Under the pieces are notes generated by a model. The model made no database searches and was not told the origin of the DNA. It saw nothing but the letters and a program-made list of their open reading frames with translations. From assembly GCF_947487575.1 (NCBI RefSeq), contig NZ_CANKXG010000002.1:1-64000 (forward strand): DNA of 64,000 nucleotides, given 5' to 3'. Position 1 is the first letter of the stretch, and each line of letters begins with the position of its first letter. The stretch is from an uncultured Algibacter sp. (GTDB lineage Bacteria; Bacteroidota; Bacteroidia; Flavobacteriales; Flavobacteriaceae). Made by a program: the position numbers and the translations under genes. Positions 34,081 through 43,395 of the stretch are shown one piece after another.

Positions 34081-34888
34081 CTATTCCAAAATCAGTCCAA
34101 ACTCTTTTATCCTTTTTTGTAGCTTCTCTAATTGATAAATTTTTATTGATTGATTCTGGCGTTTTATACCCTCTTTTATGATCTAAATGTACACATATTG
34201 CACTATAACGTATTTGCTTAGGTTTAATCCCGTAATTTACTAAACGCTCTCCCAATTCTCTATCTTGACCACCATATTGCATACGTTCATCAAAACCATT
34301 TATGGCTAAAATATCTTTTTTCCAACCAGAAGCATTGTGTCCATTCCAGCTAGGTCTAGTTGGTGTTAATTTATTTAATAATATAGATTTATAGCCTTTA
34401 GCACTTAACTTATTATTTTTAAAAGATGGTTTCAGCCCATTATTTTTCAACCATTTTACGTCAAAACAATGTCCTGAATAAATGTTATTTTTATTAATTT
34501 TATGTGATATATCAAGAGGAAACATAAAGTACCCACCAGATAAAAAATAACCAACTTCTTTTTTCGTTTCATGAATTTCTAAAAAATCAACTCTTGGAAT
34601 ACAATCGCCATCACTCATAACAATATACTCACTTTTACAAGCTACAACTGCTTTATTTAGAATTCTCGATTTCTGAAAGCCATCATCTTCCTGCCAAATA
34701 TGATTAATATCTAAATCATATTCTTCTCTAAAACTGTCAATTAAGTTTTTAGTTTTTGGCCCGGATCCATCATCTGCAATAACAATTTCAAAATCTTTAA
34801 AAGTTTGACAGCTATAACCCCATAACACCTTTTCTAACCAAGCTTCAGCATTATATGTGCTAATTATTACTGAGATTTTTGTCATCAT
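34073..34888 (-). CDS. Glycosyltransferase family 2 protein
   Basis: 271 residues from MMTKISVIISTYN; a longer frame reaches 34924. GT-A signatures are ISVIISTYNAEAWLEKVL, FEIVIADDGSG, and SDGDCIPR with a DxD-type metal site. The end has the galactosyltransferase-like C-terminal block WNGHNASGWKKDILAINGFD and GGQDRELGERLVNYGI. It runs against the neighbouring glycan genes, so it has its own control. Donor and acceptor are unknown. Confidence 0.88.
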   Translation of the reverse strand: MMTKISVIISTYNAEAWLEKVLWGYSCQTFKDFEIVIADDGSGPKTKNLIDSFREEYDLDINHIWQEDDGFQKSRILNKAVVACKSEYIVMSDGDCIPRVDFLEIHETKKEVGYFLSGGYFMFPLDISHKINKNNIYSGHCFDVKWLKNNGLKPSFKNNKLSAKGYKSILLNKLTPTRPSWNGHNASGWKKDILAINGFDERMQYGGQDRELGERLVNYGIKPKQIRYSAICVHLDHKRGYKTPESINKNLSIREATKKDKRVWTDFGIVK

Positions 34889-34975
34889 TTTTCTATTAAA
34901 AAAATTGGTAGTATAAAACAGCAAATTAATAAAACAAGTTGTAATATTTAAAAAAAAATGACATTAAGTATTTAC

Positions 34976-34983
34976 TATATTTG
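34976..34983 (+). promoter_or_regulatory. Predicted promoter of the glycosyltransferase gene at 35003, -7 element
   Basis: TATATTTG matches TAnnTTTG, 19 bases before the ATG at 35003. The nearest TTG upstream is 24 bases away, slightly far. Confidence 0.45.
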
Positions 34984-35002
34984 TTTTTATATTTAATCGC
35001 CT

Positions 35003-35827
35003 ATGAAAATTGTTAAAGAACTTCCGAAGTCTATACTTCACAGTTTATTTTTACATTTTGCGCCTTCATCATTTTTATTGAAAAATAAAAAAACGTTACC
35101 AGTTATTGTTTCATTAACCTCTATTCCATCTCGTATTAGTACACTCCATTTAGTAATTAAAAGTTTGTTTAATCAAAGTTATTTACCCTCCAAAATTGTT
35201 TTATGGCTACATGAAGATTTAAAAAACAATCTACCAAAATCTTTAAACAAACTGCAATCTGCTTTATTTGAAATAAAATATTCGCCTTTAACGTGTTCAC
35301 ACAAAAAACTAATTCACACCTTAGAAAACTACCCTGAATCTATAATTATCACTTGTGATGATGATTTAATTTATAGAACAGAATTGGTTAAAAACCTCTA
35401 CGATGAACATTTAAAATACCCAAAAGATATTATTGCGAATAGAACTAATCAAATAAAACTCGACAAAAATAATGAGTATAGACCTTTTAGTCAATGGAAG
35501 TTGAAAGATGTAGAGATTAACCAAAAAGCATTATGCCCTATAGGTGCTTGGGGAATTTTATATCCGCCAAAATCATTACCAAGCGAAGTATTTAATCAAG
35601 AACTATTTTTAAAATTAACTCCTAAAGCAGATGATTTATGGTTTAAAACCATGTCTTTAATAAATGGGACTACTTCTAGAAGATCACAAAATACACCTAA
35701 AAGCCCAATTCCTATCTGGGGTACTCAAAAAATAGCTTTAAAAAATGATAACATAAAGAATAATAAAAATGATACGCAATGGCTTGCTGTATCCAAATAT
35801 TTTAATTTAAAAGAATTATTAAAATAA
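35003..35827 (+). CDS. Glycosyltransferase, divergent GT-A type
   Basis: 274 residues. A strand-turn-helix VIVSLTSIPSRISTLHLVIK, then KIVLWLHED, and a DxD-type cluster SIIITCDDDLIYR point to a GT-A fold acting on a nucleotide sugar. PFSQWKLKDVE and GAWGILYPP, followed by PKADDLWFKTMSL, are typical of putative glycosyltransferases in capsule and LPS loci. Assignment to a numbered family is not possible by eye. Confidence 0.7.
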   Translation: MKIVKELPKSILHSLFLHFAPSSFLLKNKKTLPVIVSLTSIPSRISTLHLVIKSLFNQSYLPSKIVLWLHEDLKNNLPKSLNKLQSALFEIKYSPLTCSHKKLIHTLENYPESIIITCDDDLIYRTELVKNLYDEHLKYPKDIIANRTNQIKLDKNNEYRPFSQWKLKDVEINQKALCPIGAWGILYPPKSLPSEVFNQELFLKLTPKADDLWFKTMSLINGTTSRRSQNTPKSPIPIWGTQKIALKNDNIKNNKNDTQWLAVSKYFNLKELLK

Positions 35828-35868
35828 TAATTCTTGTCTTAGAAAAACTAATTTACCATTATTATAAT

Positions 35869-36636
35869 TTGAATAAACACAATAAAATATCAGCTTTACT
35901 AATAACTTATAATGAAGTTAATCATATTGACCAAGTCATTGATAATATTAGTTTTGCTGATGAAATTATAGTGATAGATTCTTTTAGCAATGATGGTACT
36001 TTTGAAAAATTAAAGGCTTTAAAAAATGTAAAAACTATTCAACGTGAATTTAAAAACTTTTCAGATCAAAGAAATTTTTCATTAAAACAAGCAAATCATA
36101 ATTGGATTTTATTAATTGATGCTGATGAGCGCATAACCGATAAACTGAAAACTGAAATATTTAAAGAAATAAACACTCCAAATAATATAGCTGGTTTTAT
36201 GTTTAAACGGCTATTTTTCTTCAAACAAAAAAGAATTCGTTTTAGTGGTTTTCAAACAGACACAACTTATAGATTATTTAAAAAAGGGAAAGTAAAATAT
36301 AATGAAGACAAAATAGTACATGAGATGCCAATAATAGATGGAAAAAGTAAATTACTAAAAAACTACATGTTACATTATTGTTTTGAAAGTGCTGAACATT
36401 ATAAATCTAAAATGGAACAATATGCAGAACTTAAAGCTTTAGAGTTATTTAATAAAGGTAAAAAAACAAATATTTTTAATTTCTATATAAGGCCTTTATA
36501 TAAATTTATTACAAACTACTTTTTTAGATTAGGTTTCTTAGATGGTAAAGAAGGATTTATAATTTGTAATTTAAGTGCGTATGGTGTTCGTTTTAGATAT
36601 AAAAAACTTAAAGAATTATGGAAACAAAAACACTAA
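35869..36636 (+). CDS. Glycosyltransferase family 2 protein (WaaE-like), TTG start
   Basis: 255 residues. The N-terminus KISALLITYNEVNHIDQVI, then DEIIVIDSFSNDGTFE and NWILLIDADERI with the metal-binding acidic triad, is typical of the WaaE/KdtX group that adds the first heptose- or Kdo-linked glucose in LPS core. The conserved tail region HEMPIIDGKSKLL is present. The reading frame has only a TTG start (35869) before the conserved strand, so the start is unusual. It converges with the kinase gene and the stops overlap by four bases. Confidence 0.85.
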   Translation: MNKHNKISALLITYNEVNHIDQVIDNISFADEIIVIDSFSNDGTFEKLKALKNVKTIQREFKNFSDQRNFSLKQANHNWILLIDADERITDKLKTEIFKEINTPNNIAGFMFKRLFFFKQKRIRFSGFQTDTTYRLFKKGKVKYNEDKIVHEMPIIDGKSKLLKNYMLHYCFESAEHYKSKMEQYAELKALELFNKGKKTNIFNFYIRPLYKFITNYFFRLGFLDGKEGFIICNLSAYGVRFRYKKLKELWKQKH

Positions 36637-37385
36637 AGTTTTAATTTACTCTTTAACTCTCTTTTTCGTGTAAGTTTTGCTCTAAAATCTTGTGTTTCTT
36701 GCCACATTAAACTAAAAACTTTATTATAATCTTCTCCAATACATTTAGCATATTCATCACTCATAACTTCAACCATAAATTTATACTTACTTAATCTTGA
36801 AAAATTTTTAATTCGAGTCTCAAAATCTAGATTTCCAAAATTCATTCGATTTAAATCAACTAAATAAAATTTATAAGTATTCTTTTGCTTTTTTATCAAT
36901 GTATTTCCTGGAGAATGGTCTAGAAAATGGATACCTTTTTCATGCAACTCAAAAGTAAACCTTGTAAAGGTTCTTAGAATATTATCGTAATCAGGGTAAT
37001 CAAAATTAGTTATAAGTTCTCGGTAAGTTAAATCACAATCTAACTGTTCACTTACATAAAAGCTTTTTTTTAATAAAAATGCTGTTTTATATTCAAAATA
37101 TGCTATTGGCTTTGGTGTTCCCACTTTTAAACTAATAAGTTTATTAGCATATTCAAAAGAGCGTTCCGCTTTACTTTTTCTAAAAAGCTTATAAGCAATT
37201 TGGTTAATAATGTTTGGAATTTTAAAGGCTTTAATATTAATATTTACTCCGTCCAAATCGACAATTTTAATAATATTTCGCTCTCCTTCACCTCCACTTA
37301 CATTATCAAAATCATGAATTAAATTAGTAAGTTTATTACTGAATTTTTTGTTAAAATTTTGATTAAACACTTTACTTTCCGTCAT
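36633..37385 (-). CDS. LPS core kinase-like protein (Kdo kinase/WaaP type)
   Basis: 250 residues from the ATG at 37385; the frame continues upstream only into a low-complexity isoleucine run. Kinase-fold markers are the Lys-containing strand GVNINIKAF, the catalytic loop HFLDHSPGNTL (Asp and Asn in the D-x4-N arrangement), and the metal-binding strand KFYLVDLNR. This is the lipopolysaccharide kinase family that phosphorylates Kdo or heptose in the LPS core. The neighbouring glycosyltransferases support that role, and the exact acceptor is unknown. Confidence 0.8.
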   Translation of the reverse strand: MTESKVFNQNFNKKFSNKLTNLIHDFDNVSGGEGERNIIKIVDLDGVNINIKAFKIPNIINQIAYKLFRKSKAERSFEYANKLISLKVGTPKPIAYFEYKTAFLLKKSFYVSEQLDCDLTYRELITNFDYPDYDNILRTFTRFTFELHEKGIHFLDHSPGNTLIKKQKNTYKFYLVDLNRMNFGNLDFETRIKNFSRLSKYKFMVEVMSDEYAKCIGEDYNKVFSLMWQETQDFRAKLTRKRELKSKLKL

Positions 37386-37399
37386 TTCAACTAAATAAA

Positions 37400-37432
37400 T
37401 GGATACAATTATTATGATTATTATTATGATTT
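37400..37432. repeat. ATT/ATG-rich low-complexity tract
   Basis: The plus strand reads a run of ATT units interrupted by ATG. It lies just before the kinase gene start on the minus strand and encodes an eight-isoleucine run if read as protein. Slippage in such a tract could alter promoter spacing. No function is shown. Confidence 0.5.
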
Positions 37433-37473
37433 CTATCGTAAATTTAGAACTCTGCAAATATAAGGTTCAAAAC

Positions 37474-37789
37474 ATGAATGAAGAAATAAACATAGCTTTA
37501 CATAGAGGTCTTATTCTTTATCCAACAGATACGGTTTATAATATTTTTCAATTTTGACGCTGTTGAAAAAATTTATGCATTAAAACAACTAGAAAATAGT
37601 CATGTATTAATTTGTTGGTGATGATACTAATGATAAAAAACAAATACCCAAAACCTATAAAGAAATTACTCTCGAGGTTTTAAAAGGTGTGGACTATGTT
37701 GTAAATTTGCACCACAAAAAACAAGCTCTAAGCCATCATCAATTAGAAAGTTACACAACAATGGTATTGTTAAAATAATTCGAGAGTAA
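37474..37789 (+). pseudogene. Broken Sua5/YwlC (threonylcarbamoyl-AMP synthase) gene
   Basis: Pieces of a Sua5/YwlC protein appear in order in different frames. The first frame starts at ATG 37474 and reads GLILYPTDTVYNIF before a stop. The next reads NFDAVEKIYALKQ and HVLIC. Another reads VGDDT, then IPKTYKEITLEVLKGVDYVV, and the last reads [20 protein letters not shown] up to the stop at 37787-37789. At least two frameshifts and an internal loss of roughly 100 codons are needed to explain this. Functional Sua5 makes the precursor of t6A in tRNA, so an intact copy must lie elsewhere. Confidence 0.85.
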
Positions 37790-37806
37790 AACCTCAAAAA
37801 TTATCA

Positions 37807-39228
37807 ATGAATTACAAAGAAGCATTACAACATTCTATTTTTAAAATCATTTCTCAATCTGCAGAAGAATTGCAGTTGGACTCTTTTGTAATTGGTGGTT
37901 TTGTTCGCGATTTTCTGCTTAAACGAGGCCATGCTAAAGATATTGATATAGTTGCCATTGGAGATGGCATAAAACTGGCTAAACAGGTAGCAAAAAACTT
38001 ACCTGACAAACCTAAAGTTCAAGTCTTTAAAACCTACGGAACGGCTATGTTAAGGCATGATGATATTGAAATTGAGTTTGTTGGTGCCAGAAAAGAATCC
38101 TATACCGAAGATAGTAGAAATCCATTCGTAGAAAATGGCACTTTAGAAGATGACCAAAACCGTAGAGATTTTACTATTAATGCCTTAGCATTAAACCTAA
38201 GTAAAGATAGTTTTGGTGAATTGCTAGACCCTTTTAAAGGTATTGAAGATTTAGAAAACAAAATCATTAAAACACCTTTAGCCCCAGATATAACTTATAG
38301 TGACGACCCACTTAGAATGTTGCGAGCCATTAGGTTTGCCACACAACTAGATTTTACAATTGAAGAGAAATCTCTTGAAGCCATATCAAATAACAGCCAT
38401 AGGATTGAAATCATTACAAACGAACGTATTGTAACCGAACTCAATAAAATTCTTGAAAGTAAAAAACCATCAAAAGGGTTTTTGCTATTAGAAAAAGCTG
38501 GATTATTACAATATTTTTTACCTGAAATTACAGATTTAAAAGGCATTGATGAAGTTGAGGGACAACGCCATAAAGACAATTTTTATCACACACTTGAAGT
38601 TGTAGACAATATATCTAAAAAAACTAATAACCTTTGGTTACGTTGGGCAGCTTTACTACATGATATTGGTAAAGCCCCAACAAAAAAATTTAATAAAAAA
38701 GTGGGATGGACATTTCATGGACATGAATTTGAAGGTTCAAAAATGGTCTATAAATTATTTAAAAGACTAAAGATGCCATTGAATGATAAAATGAAATTTG
38801 TTCAGAAAATGGTATTCATGAGTTCTCGACCTATTGTTTTAGCTGATGATATAGCTACAGATTCTGCAGTACGCCGTTTAGTATTTGATGCCGGAGATTA
38901 TGTTGATGATTTAATGACTTTGTGTGAAGCAGATATAACCACCAAAAACCCTAAAAAATTCAATAAGTATCACAATAACTTCAAAATTGTTCGTGATAAA
39001 ATTATTGAAGTTGAAGAAAGAGATCATGTTAGAAATTTTCAACCTCCAGTTTCAGGTGAAGAAATAATGGCCGCATTTAATTTAAAACCTTCTCGTGAAA
39101 TAGGCATAATTAAAGAAACCATAAAAGAAGCAATTCTTGAAGGTGATATTCCAAATGAATATGATGCTGCCTATAAATTAATGCTTGAAAAAGGAAAAAA
39201 ATTAGGTTTAATAAATGAAAAAGGATAA
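37807..39228 (+). CDS. cca: CCA tRNA nucleotidyltransferase with HD domain
   Basis: Adds or repairs the CCA end of tRNAs, which matters here because the tRNA genes seen do not encode CCA. 473 residues: nucleotidyltransferase signature [20 protein letters not shown] with catalytic Asp pair, the nucleotide-recognition block [12 protein letters not shown] and [15 protein letters not shown], then a metal-dependent HD phosphohydrolase domain ([14 protein letters not shown]). It overlaps the ctaA gene by 14 bases. The 17 bases between the Sua5 remnant and this gene suggest the two were once adjacent partners. Confidence 0.95.
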   Translation: MNYKEALQHSIFKIISQSAEELQLDSFVIGGFVRDFLLKRGHAKDIDIVAIGDGIKLAKQVAKNLPDKPKVQVFKTYGTAMLRHDDIEIEFVGARKESYTEDSRNPFVENGTLEDDQNRRDFTINALALNLSKDSFGELLDPFKGIEDLENKIIKTPLAPDITYSDDPLRMLRAIRFATQLDFTIEEKSLEAISNNSHRIEIITNERIVTELNKILESKKPSKGFLLLEKAGLLQYFLPEITDLKGIDEVEGQRHKDNFYHTLEVVDNISKKTNNLWLRWAALLHDIGKAPTKKFNKKVGWTFHGHEFEGSKMVYKLFKRLKMPLNDKMKFVQKMVFMSSRPIVLADDIATDSAVRRLVFDAGDYVDDLMTLCEADITTKNPKKFNKYHNNFKIVRDKIIEVEERDHVRNFQPPVSGEEIMAAFNLKPSREIGIIKETIKEAILEGDIPNEYDAAYKLMLEKGKKLGLINEKG

Positions 39229-40231
39229 CAAAAAAGTAATATACTGGCTTTTAATAGGGTGTACCTTAATTTTCATCATGGTTGTTGTTGGTGGTATAAC
39301 ACGACTAACGCACTCTGGCCTATCTATTTCAAATTACAAATTAATATCAGGAACTATCCCCCCAATGAGCGATGCCGAATGGAATACCGCCTTTGATTTA
39401 TACAAACAATATCCTGAATATCAGAAACTTAATAATCAATTCACCATTCAAGAGTTTAAAGATATATATTTCTGGGAATGGCTACATCGTGTTATTGGCA
39501 GGTTTATTGGTATCGTATTTCTAATTCCTTTTTTATATTTTTTAATCACCAAACAACTTACCAAACCAACTATAAAAAAAGCTATTATTTTATTGTGCTT
39601 AGGGGCATTTCAAGGGTTTTTAGGCTGGTATATGGTTAAAAGCGGTTTAGTGGATAATCCAGATGTTAGTCATTATAGGCTAGCAGCTCATTTAACAACA
39701 GCCTTTATAACATTTGCATACACGTTTTGGGTAGCATTAGATTTAATATTCCCTCAAAAAAAAGACATAAGTACATCATTTAGAAATTTAGTACGTTGGG
39801 GATTGGCTATCTTAATACTACAAATTATTTACGGTGCATTTGTAGCTGGATTAGATGCCGGTTTTATTCACAACCATTGGCCCATGATGAGTGAAGGAAA
39901 ATTTATTCACGAAACTGTTTACATAGAACAAAACCCTGTTTACAAAAACTTTATTGAAGGTAAAAGCGGCGTGCAATTTGTTCATAGAATATTAGCATTT
40001 GTCGTTTTAGGTTTCATTATTGTAATTTACATGAAGGCAAAAAGAATGCTCCTTACTAATTACCAAAAAAAAGGTATAAACCTTCTTTTAATAATAGTTG
40101 GCATTCAATTTCTACTTGGCGTTTTCACAATACTATTACAGGTTCCGGTATGGCTTGGTGTAGCTCACCAAGTTGGAGCATTTTTCTTATTAAGCGCCAT
40201 GACATTTACCCTACATCGTTTTACCAAATAA
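39215..40231 (+). CDS. ctaA: Heme A synthase
   Basis: Oxidises the methyl group of heme O to make heme A for cytochrome c oxidase. 338 residues with about eight membrane helices. The conserved His sites are in [59 protein letters not shown] and [11 protein letters not shown], matching the COX15/CtaA pattern. The start overlaps cca, so translation is probably coupled. Confidence 0.95.
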   Translation: MKKDNKKVIYWLLIGCTLIFIMVVVGGITRLTHSGLSISNYKLISGTIPPMSDAEWNTAFDLYKQYPEYQKLNNQFTIQEFKDIYFWEWLHRVIGRFIGIVFLIPFLYFLITKQLTKPTIKKAIILLCLGAFQGFLGWYMVKSGLVDNPDVSHYRLAAHLTTAFITFAYTFWVALDLIFPQKKDISTSFRNLVRWGLAILILQIIYGAFVAGLDAGFIHNHWPMMSEGKFIHETVYIEQNPVYKNFIEGKSGVQFVHRILAFVVLGFIIVIYMKAKRMLLTNYQKKGINLLLIIVGIQFLLGVFTILLQVPVWLGVAHQVGAFFLLSAMTFTLHRFTK

Positions 40232-40244
40232 TTCAAAAAAAGCC

Positions 40245-40252
40245 TACCTTTG
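40245..40252 (+). promoter_or_regulatory. Possible promoter of the PRiA4-ORF3-like gene, -7 element
   Basis: TACCTTTG matches TAnnTTTG and lies 19 bases before the ATG at 40272. No TTG is found at -33. Confidence 0.4.
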
Positions 40253-40271
40253 TAGCATAATTTCATAGTTA

Positions 40272-40784
40272 ATGATTTACAGATTTAGAGTAATTTTAGA
40301 TAATGATACTGAAGAAGATATCTTTCGCGATTTAGAAATTCGAGAAACAGATACGCTTGAAGACCTACATAATATTATCACACAATCATTTGGATTTGAT
40401 GGTTCTGAAATGGCATCATTTTATATTAGTAATGATATTTGGGAACAAGGTGAAGAAATATCATTGTTTGATTTAAGTGAAGATAATTCTGCTCGATTAA
40501 TGAATGAAACATCTTTAGATGGTGTTGTGCATGAGGCACAAACAAAACTTATATATGTTTACGATTTTATGAGCATGTGGACCTTTTATGTAGAATTAGC
40601 TGAAATTGTTGATGAAACTGAAGGTAACGATTATCCAAACCTCATGTTTGTACAAGGGCAAGTTCCTGATACAGCTCCAGAAAAAATATTTGAAACAGAT
40701 GATGATGACAACTATAACGAATTTGATGACGGCATTGATGTTGATGACTACGAAGATTTAGACTTCAACGAAAACTGGAATTAA
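40272..40784 (+). CDS. PRiA4-ORF3-like protein with acidic tail
   Basis: 170 residues resembling the plasmid pRiA4b ORF-3 family (related to the IS1096 TnpR passenger). The N-terminal part reads RFRVILDNDTEEDIFRDLEI and LHNIITQSFGFDGSEMASFY, then VYDFMSMWTFYVELAEI, which match the family core. The last 35 residues are highly acidic (DDDDNYNEFDDGIDVDDYED), giving a negative tail. No transposase is near, so nothing ties it to an active element. The biochemical role of the family is unknown. Confidence 0.7.
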   Translation: MIYRFRVILDNDTEEDIFRDLEIRETDTLEDLHNIITQSFGFDGSEMASFYISNDIWEQGEEISLFDLSEDNSARLMNETSLDGVVHEAQTKLIYVYDFMSMWTFYVELAEIVDETEGNDYPNLMFVQGQVPDTAPEKIFETDDDDNYNEFDDGIDVDDYEDLDFNENWN

Positions 40785-41852
40785 TTAACGATACTTATTT
40801 TCTAAAGGATTTACATTTTCGTAATTTCTGGTTAAGAACTCTAAAGAATATTTTAGAATCTCCCCCATACTTTTGCTCTTTTTAAAGTTTACATCGTGGG
40901 TATAATCAAAAACAGTCATTTTCAACAATTTTACATTTTCCTTAGTTGAAATATCACTAGCTTCCATACATGCTATTAACCGTCCCATTCTATTATAAAA
41001 ACTTTTAAGTCGTTTTACCAAAATAGAACGTTCTTCAGTTTTATATTGATCTATAGATAGTTTTTGAATACTATTTGAAACCAGCTGAACCATTTCATAA
41101 TTTTCTTTAAAAAATTGCGGTCTGTAAATATTAAATTTACCTTCATAAGATTGTTGATCAAAATCTATAGCTCTTATTCTATAAACTACCTTATCAAAAT
41201 CATGCGTAGGTACAATAACATAGTTGTAAGACCTCATATCTCCTAACATACGAATCATACAACGCTCGTTAAACTTTACAAACTCTTTGGCTATTTGAGA
41301 TTTTTCAGACTTGCTACATTTAGGTAGCATATTCTTTATAAATTCATCTCCTGGAATTCCTGCAATATGTTCCTCAATTAAAGTATTTTCAAAAACTAAA
41401 AAATTTAAATTATAAGGAGAAAGCATATGCTCTAATTCTAAACCATAAACCCTTGAAGCATCAGCAACTTTAACATAGAAGTATGTAGAATTATCATTTA
41501 AAATATTTCTAATTTTTATCCTAAAAGGCTTAGAATTACCAAAGGTGCAGTAATCAACAGCATCAACACTTAAAAAAGGTAAAATATTTTCATTACCATC
41601 AGAATGAAAAATGGTGTACACTTTTTTTAATGCAGAATCAATTTCTTCTCTTTCAAATTCATTATAATACACTCGAACCCACAAAGTATCATTATCCTCT
41701 TTATCATAAACAACTATAGAACCTTGAAAACGGAGCAAATCATCATAAAAAATAGGAATCTTAACATTTCTATTATACTTAGAAAGATACTCGTGTAACT
41801 TAGGTGTTACCGGAAAAGATGGTTTTCTTTTAGAAATTTTTAAATCTTGCAT
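40785..41852 (-). CDS. Uncharacterised protein with kinase-fold residues
   Basis: 355 residues; I know no named family for it. The central part fits a protein-kinase-like fold: a beta-strand Lys (YFYVKVAD, Lys128), a helix with Glu (RVYGLELEHML), a hinge-like segment (NTLIEEHIAGIPGDEF), a catalytic loop LGDMRSYN with Asp205 and Asn210 in the D-x4-N spacing, and a metal-binding strand RIRAIDFDQQ with Asp230. The N-terminal 100 residues and C-terminal helices are unassigned. There is no signal peptide. The stop abuts that of the convergent acidic protein gene. Confidence 0.65.
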   Translation of the reverse strand: MQDLKISKRKPSFPVTPKLHEYLSKYNRNVKIPIFYDDLLRFQGSIVVYDKEDNDTLWVRVYYNEFEREEIDSALKKVYTIFHSDGNENILPFLSVDAVDYCTFGNSKPFRIKIRNILNDNSTYFYVKVADASRVYGLELEHMLSPYNLNFLVFENTLIEEHIAGIPGDEFIKNMLPKCSKSEKSQIAKEFVKFNERCMIRMLGDMRSYNYVIVPTHDFDKVVYRIRAIDFDQQSYEGKFNIYRPQFFKENYEMVQLVSNSIQKLSIDQYKTEERSILVKRLKSFYNRMGRLIACMEASDISTKENVKLLKMTVFDYTHDVNFKKSKSMGEILKYSLEFLTRNYENVNPLENKYR

Positions 41853-42075
41853 TTATACTAAAATATTAAATGAAATATACACTTTTATTTATTAAGCCCA
41901 TAATGTATACCCTTTAAACATTAAACTAATTGAATAAATTCAACTTTTAAAATTAATATTAATTTAACTAAATTTTGAAACAAATATCATAGATTGATAA
42001 AGACTTTAAAAACACGTTTTAAAAAAGTAAGGAATACAAGTAATTAAGACTAAAAACAAATAAAATTAAAAACAC

Positions 42076-43065
42076 ATGAAAAGAATTGCCATTAATGGAA
42101 TGGGGCGTATTGGGCGTGCCGCTTTAAAAGTTATTTTAGACACACCAGGATTAGAAGTTGTTGCTGTAAACGATTTAGTAACTACAGATAATATTGCCTA
42201 TTTACTAAAATACGATACCGTTTACGGAATCTACGAAAAAGAAGTATCTCACGATGATAACCATCTTATAATAGATGGAAAAAAAATAAAATACTATTCC
42301 AACCGAAACCCAGAAGAATTACCTTGGAAAGAAAACAACATAGACATAGTTATTGAAAGCACAGGTTTCTTTACAAAGAGTGAAGATGCTGCAAAACATA
42401 TTACTGCCGGAGCTACAACAGTTGTTATTTCTGCGCCAACAAAAAGTGCAGACACACCAACGGTAGTACATGGTGTAAACTCCAAAGACGGTAAAGCAAG
42501 CATATTTTCTTGTGCCAGCTGTACCACAAATAATATTAGCCCCGTAGTTGAAGTTTTAGGGCGTAGAATTGGTATAAAAAAAGCAATCATGACCACCGTA
42601 CATGCCTACACAGCATCACAAAATATGGTAGATTCTGTGTCAAAAAAGAATTACAGAATGGGTCGTGCAGGAGCAGCAAACATAGTACCTACCTCAACAG
42701 GAGCAGCCATTGCCACAACCAAAGCCTTACCGCAATTTACTAATAAATTTGATGGTGTTGCCTTGCGTGTCCCAATCCCAGTAGGCTCCATTTCAGACAT
42801 GACATTTGTTACAGAAAAAAACGTCACTGTAGAAGAAGTTAACGCCATTTTACAGGAAGAAGCCGCTACAAACCGTTACGCAAAAGTACTTTCTACAACT
42901 TATGAGCCTATCGTATCTTCAGATATTGTTAAAAGTCCGTTTGCCTCAACCGTCGATTTAAGCATGACGCGCGTTGTAGATGGCGATTTACTAAAAGTAA
43001 TGACTTGGTACGATAACGAGTGGGGATTCACAAATCAAATGATTCGTCAAATTCAAGAAATCTAG
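42076..43065 (+). CDS. gapA: Glyceraldehyde-3-phosphate dehydrogenase, type I
   Basis: Glycolytic enzyme of 329 residues. The NAD-binding start IAINGMGRIGRAALKVIL, the active-site Cys in SCASCTTNNISPV, the catalytic His in MTTVHAYT, the phosphate-binding RAGAANIVPTSTGAA and the tail VMTWYDNEWGFTNQM are all present. Its DNA is noticeably richer in C and G than the genes around it, as is common for highly expressed genes. A hairpin terminator follows at 43085. Confidence 0.96.
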   Translation: MKRIAINGMGRIGRAALKVILDTPGLEVVAVNDLVTTDNIAYLLKYDTVYGIYEKEVSHDDNHLIIDGKKIKYYSNRNPEELPWKENNIDIVIESTGFFTKSEDAAKHITAGATTVVISAPTKSADTPTVVHGVNSKDGKASIFSCASCTTNNISPVVEVLGRRIGIKKAIMTTVHAYTASQNMVDSVSKKNYRMGRAGAANIVPTSTGAAIATTKALPQFTNKFDGVALRVPIPVGSISDMTFVTEKNVTVEEVNAILQEEAATNRYAKVLSTTYEPIVSSDIVKSPFASTVDLSMTRVVDGDLLKVMTWYDNEWGFTNQMIRQIQEI

Positions 43066-43084
43066 AATCAAAATATAGAAAACT

Positions 43085-43118
43085 AAAAAGATCATTTGTT
43101 TAAATGGTCTTTTTTTTT
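43085..43118 (+). terminator. Terminator after gapA
   Basis: AAAAAGATCATTT and AAATGGTCTTTTT pair over 12-13 bases, with one G-T pair, around GTTT, followed by more T. It is a strong intrinsic terminator 20 bases past the stop codon. Confidence 0.85.
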
Positions 43119-43131
43119 GATTAAAATTATT

Positions 43132-43233
43132 TGGGCGTTACCCGAAAAGGGTCGGGCTATCCGTTACAAGTCCTCGCACTTCCTTCGTCAGGCTGTGGGC
43201 TATCCACTTCTATCCCTAACGCACTCATCCGCC
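43132..43233 (-). repeat. Dispersed structured repeat, copy 2
   Basis: The plus strand of this block matches the reverse complement of 605-720. Its ends GCGTTA (43135-43140) and TAACGC (43217-43222) are exactly complementary, and ACCC / GGGT with loop GAAAA forms a further hairpin inside. The central insert differs from copy 1. It lies between the gapA terminator and the ABC transporter genes and is not coding. Confidence 0.8.
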
Positions 43234-43395
43234 AATACAAAACCTAACTTAAAGTCATTTTTCATTTCAAAATACCGATAATACATCATTTTAAAAAGAA
43301 TATATTTACTAGATGTAACAAAATTTAATCACGCTCGTCTTACTTAAATAACTAACCATTGCTGGCATCTTCAGTTGGCAAAAAAACTTTATAGC

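Noticed and set aside
37386-37457. Isoleucine-run N-terminus of the LPS kinase as a membrane helix
   Set aside because: The run comes from an ATT-rich low-complexity tract and lacks flanking features; a good ATG at 37385 starts the conserved part.
40272-40784. PRiA4-ORF3 protein as sign of a transposon or plasmid
   Set aside because: No transposase, terminal repeats or target duplication is near, and homologues are common chromosomal genes in Bacteroidota.
43096-43281. 61-codon frame after gapA
   Set aside because: It runs through the gapA terminator and the structured repeat, has no family features and is explained by the repeat sequence.
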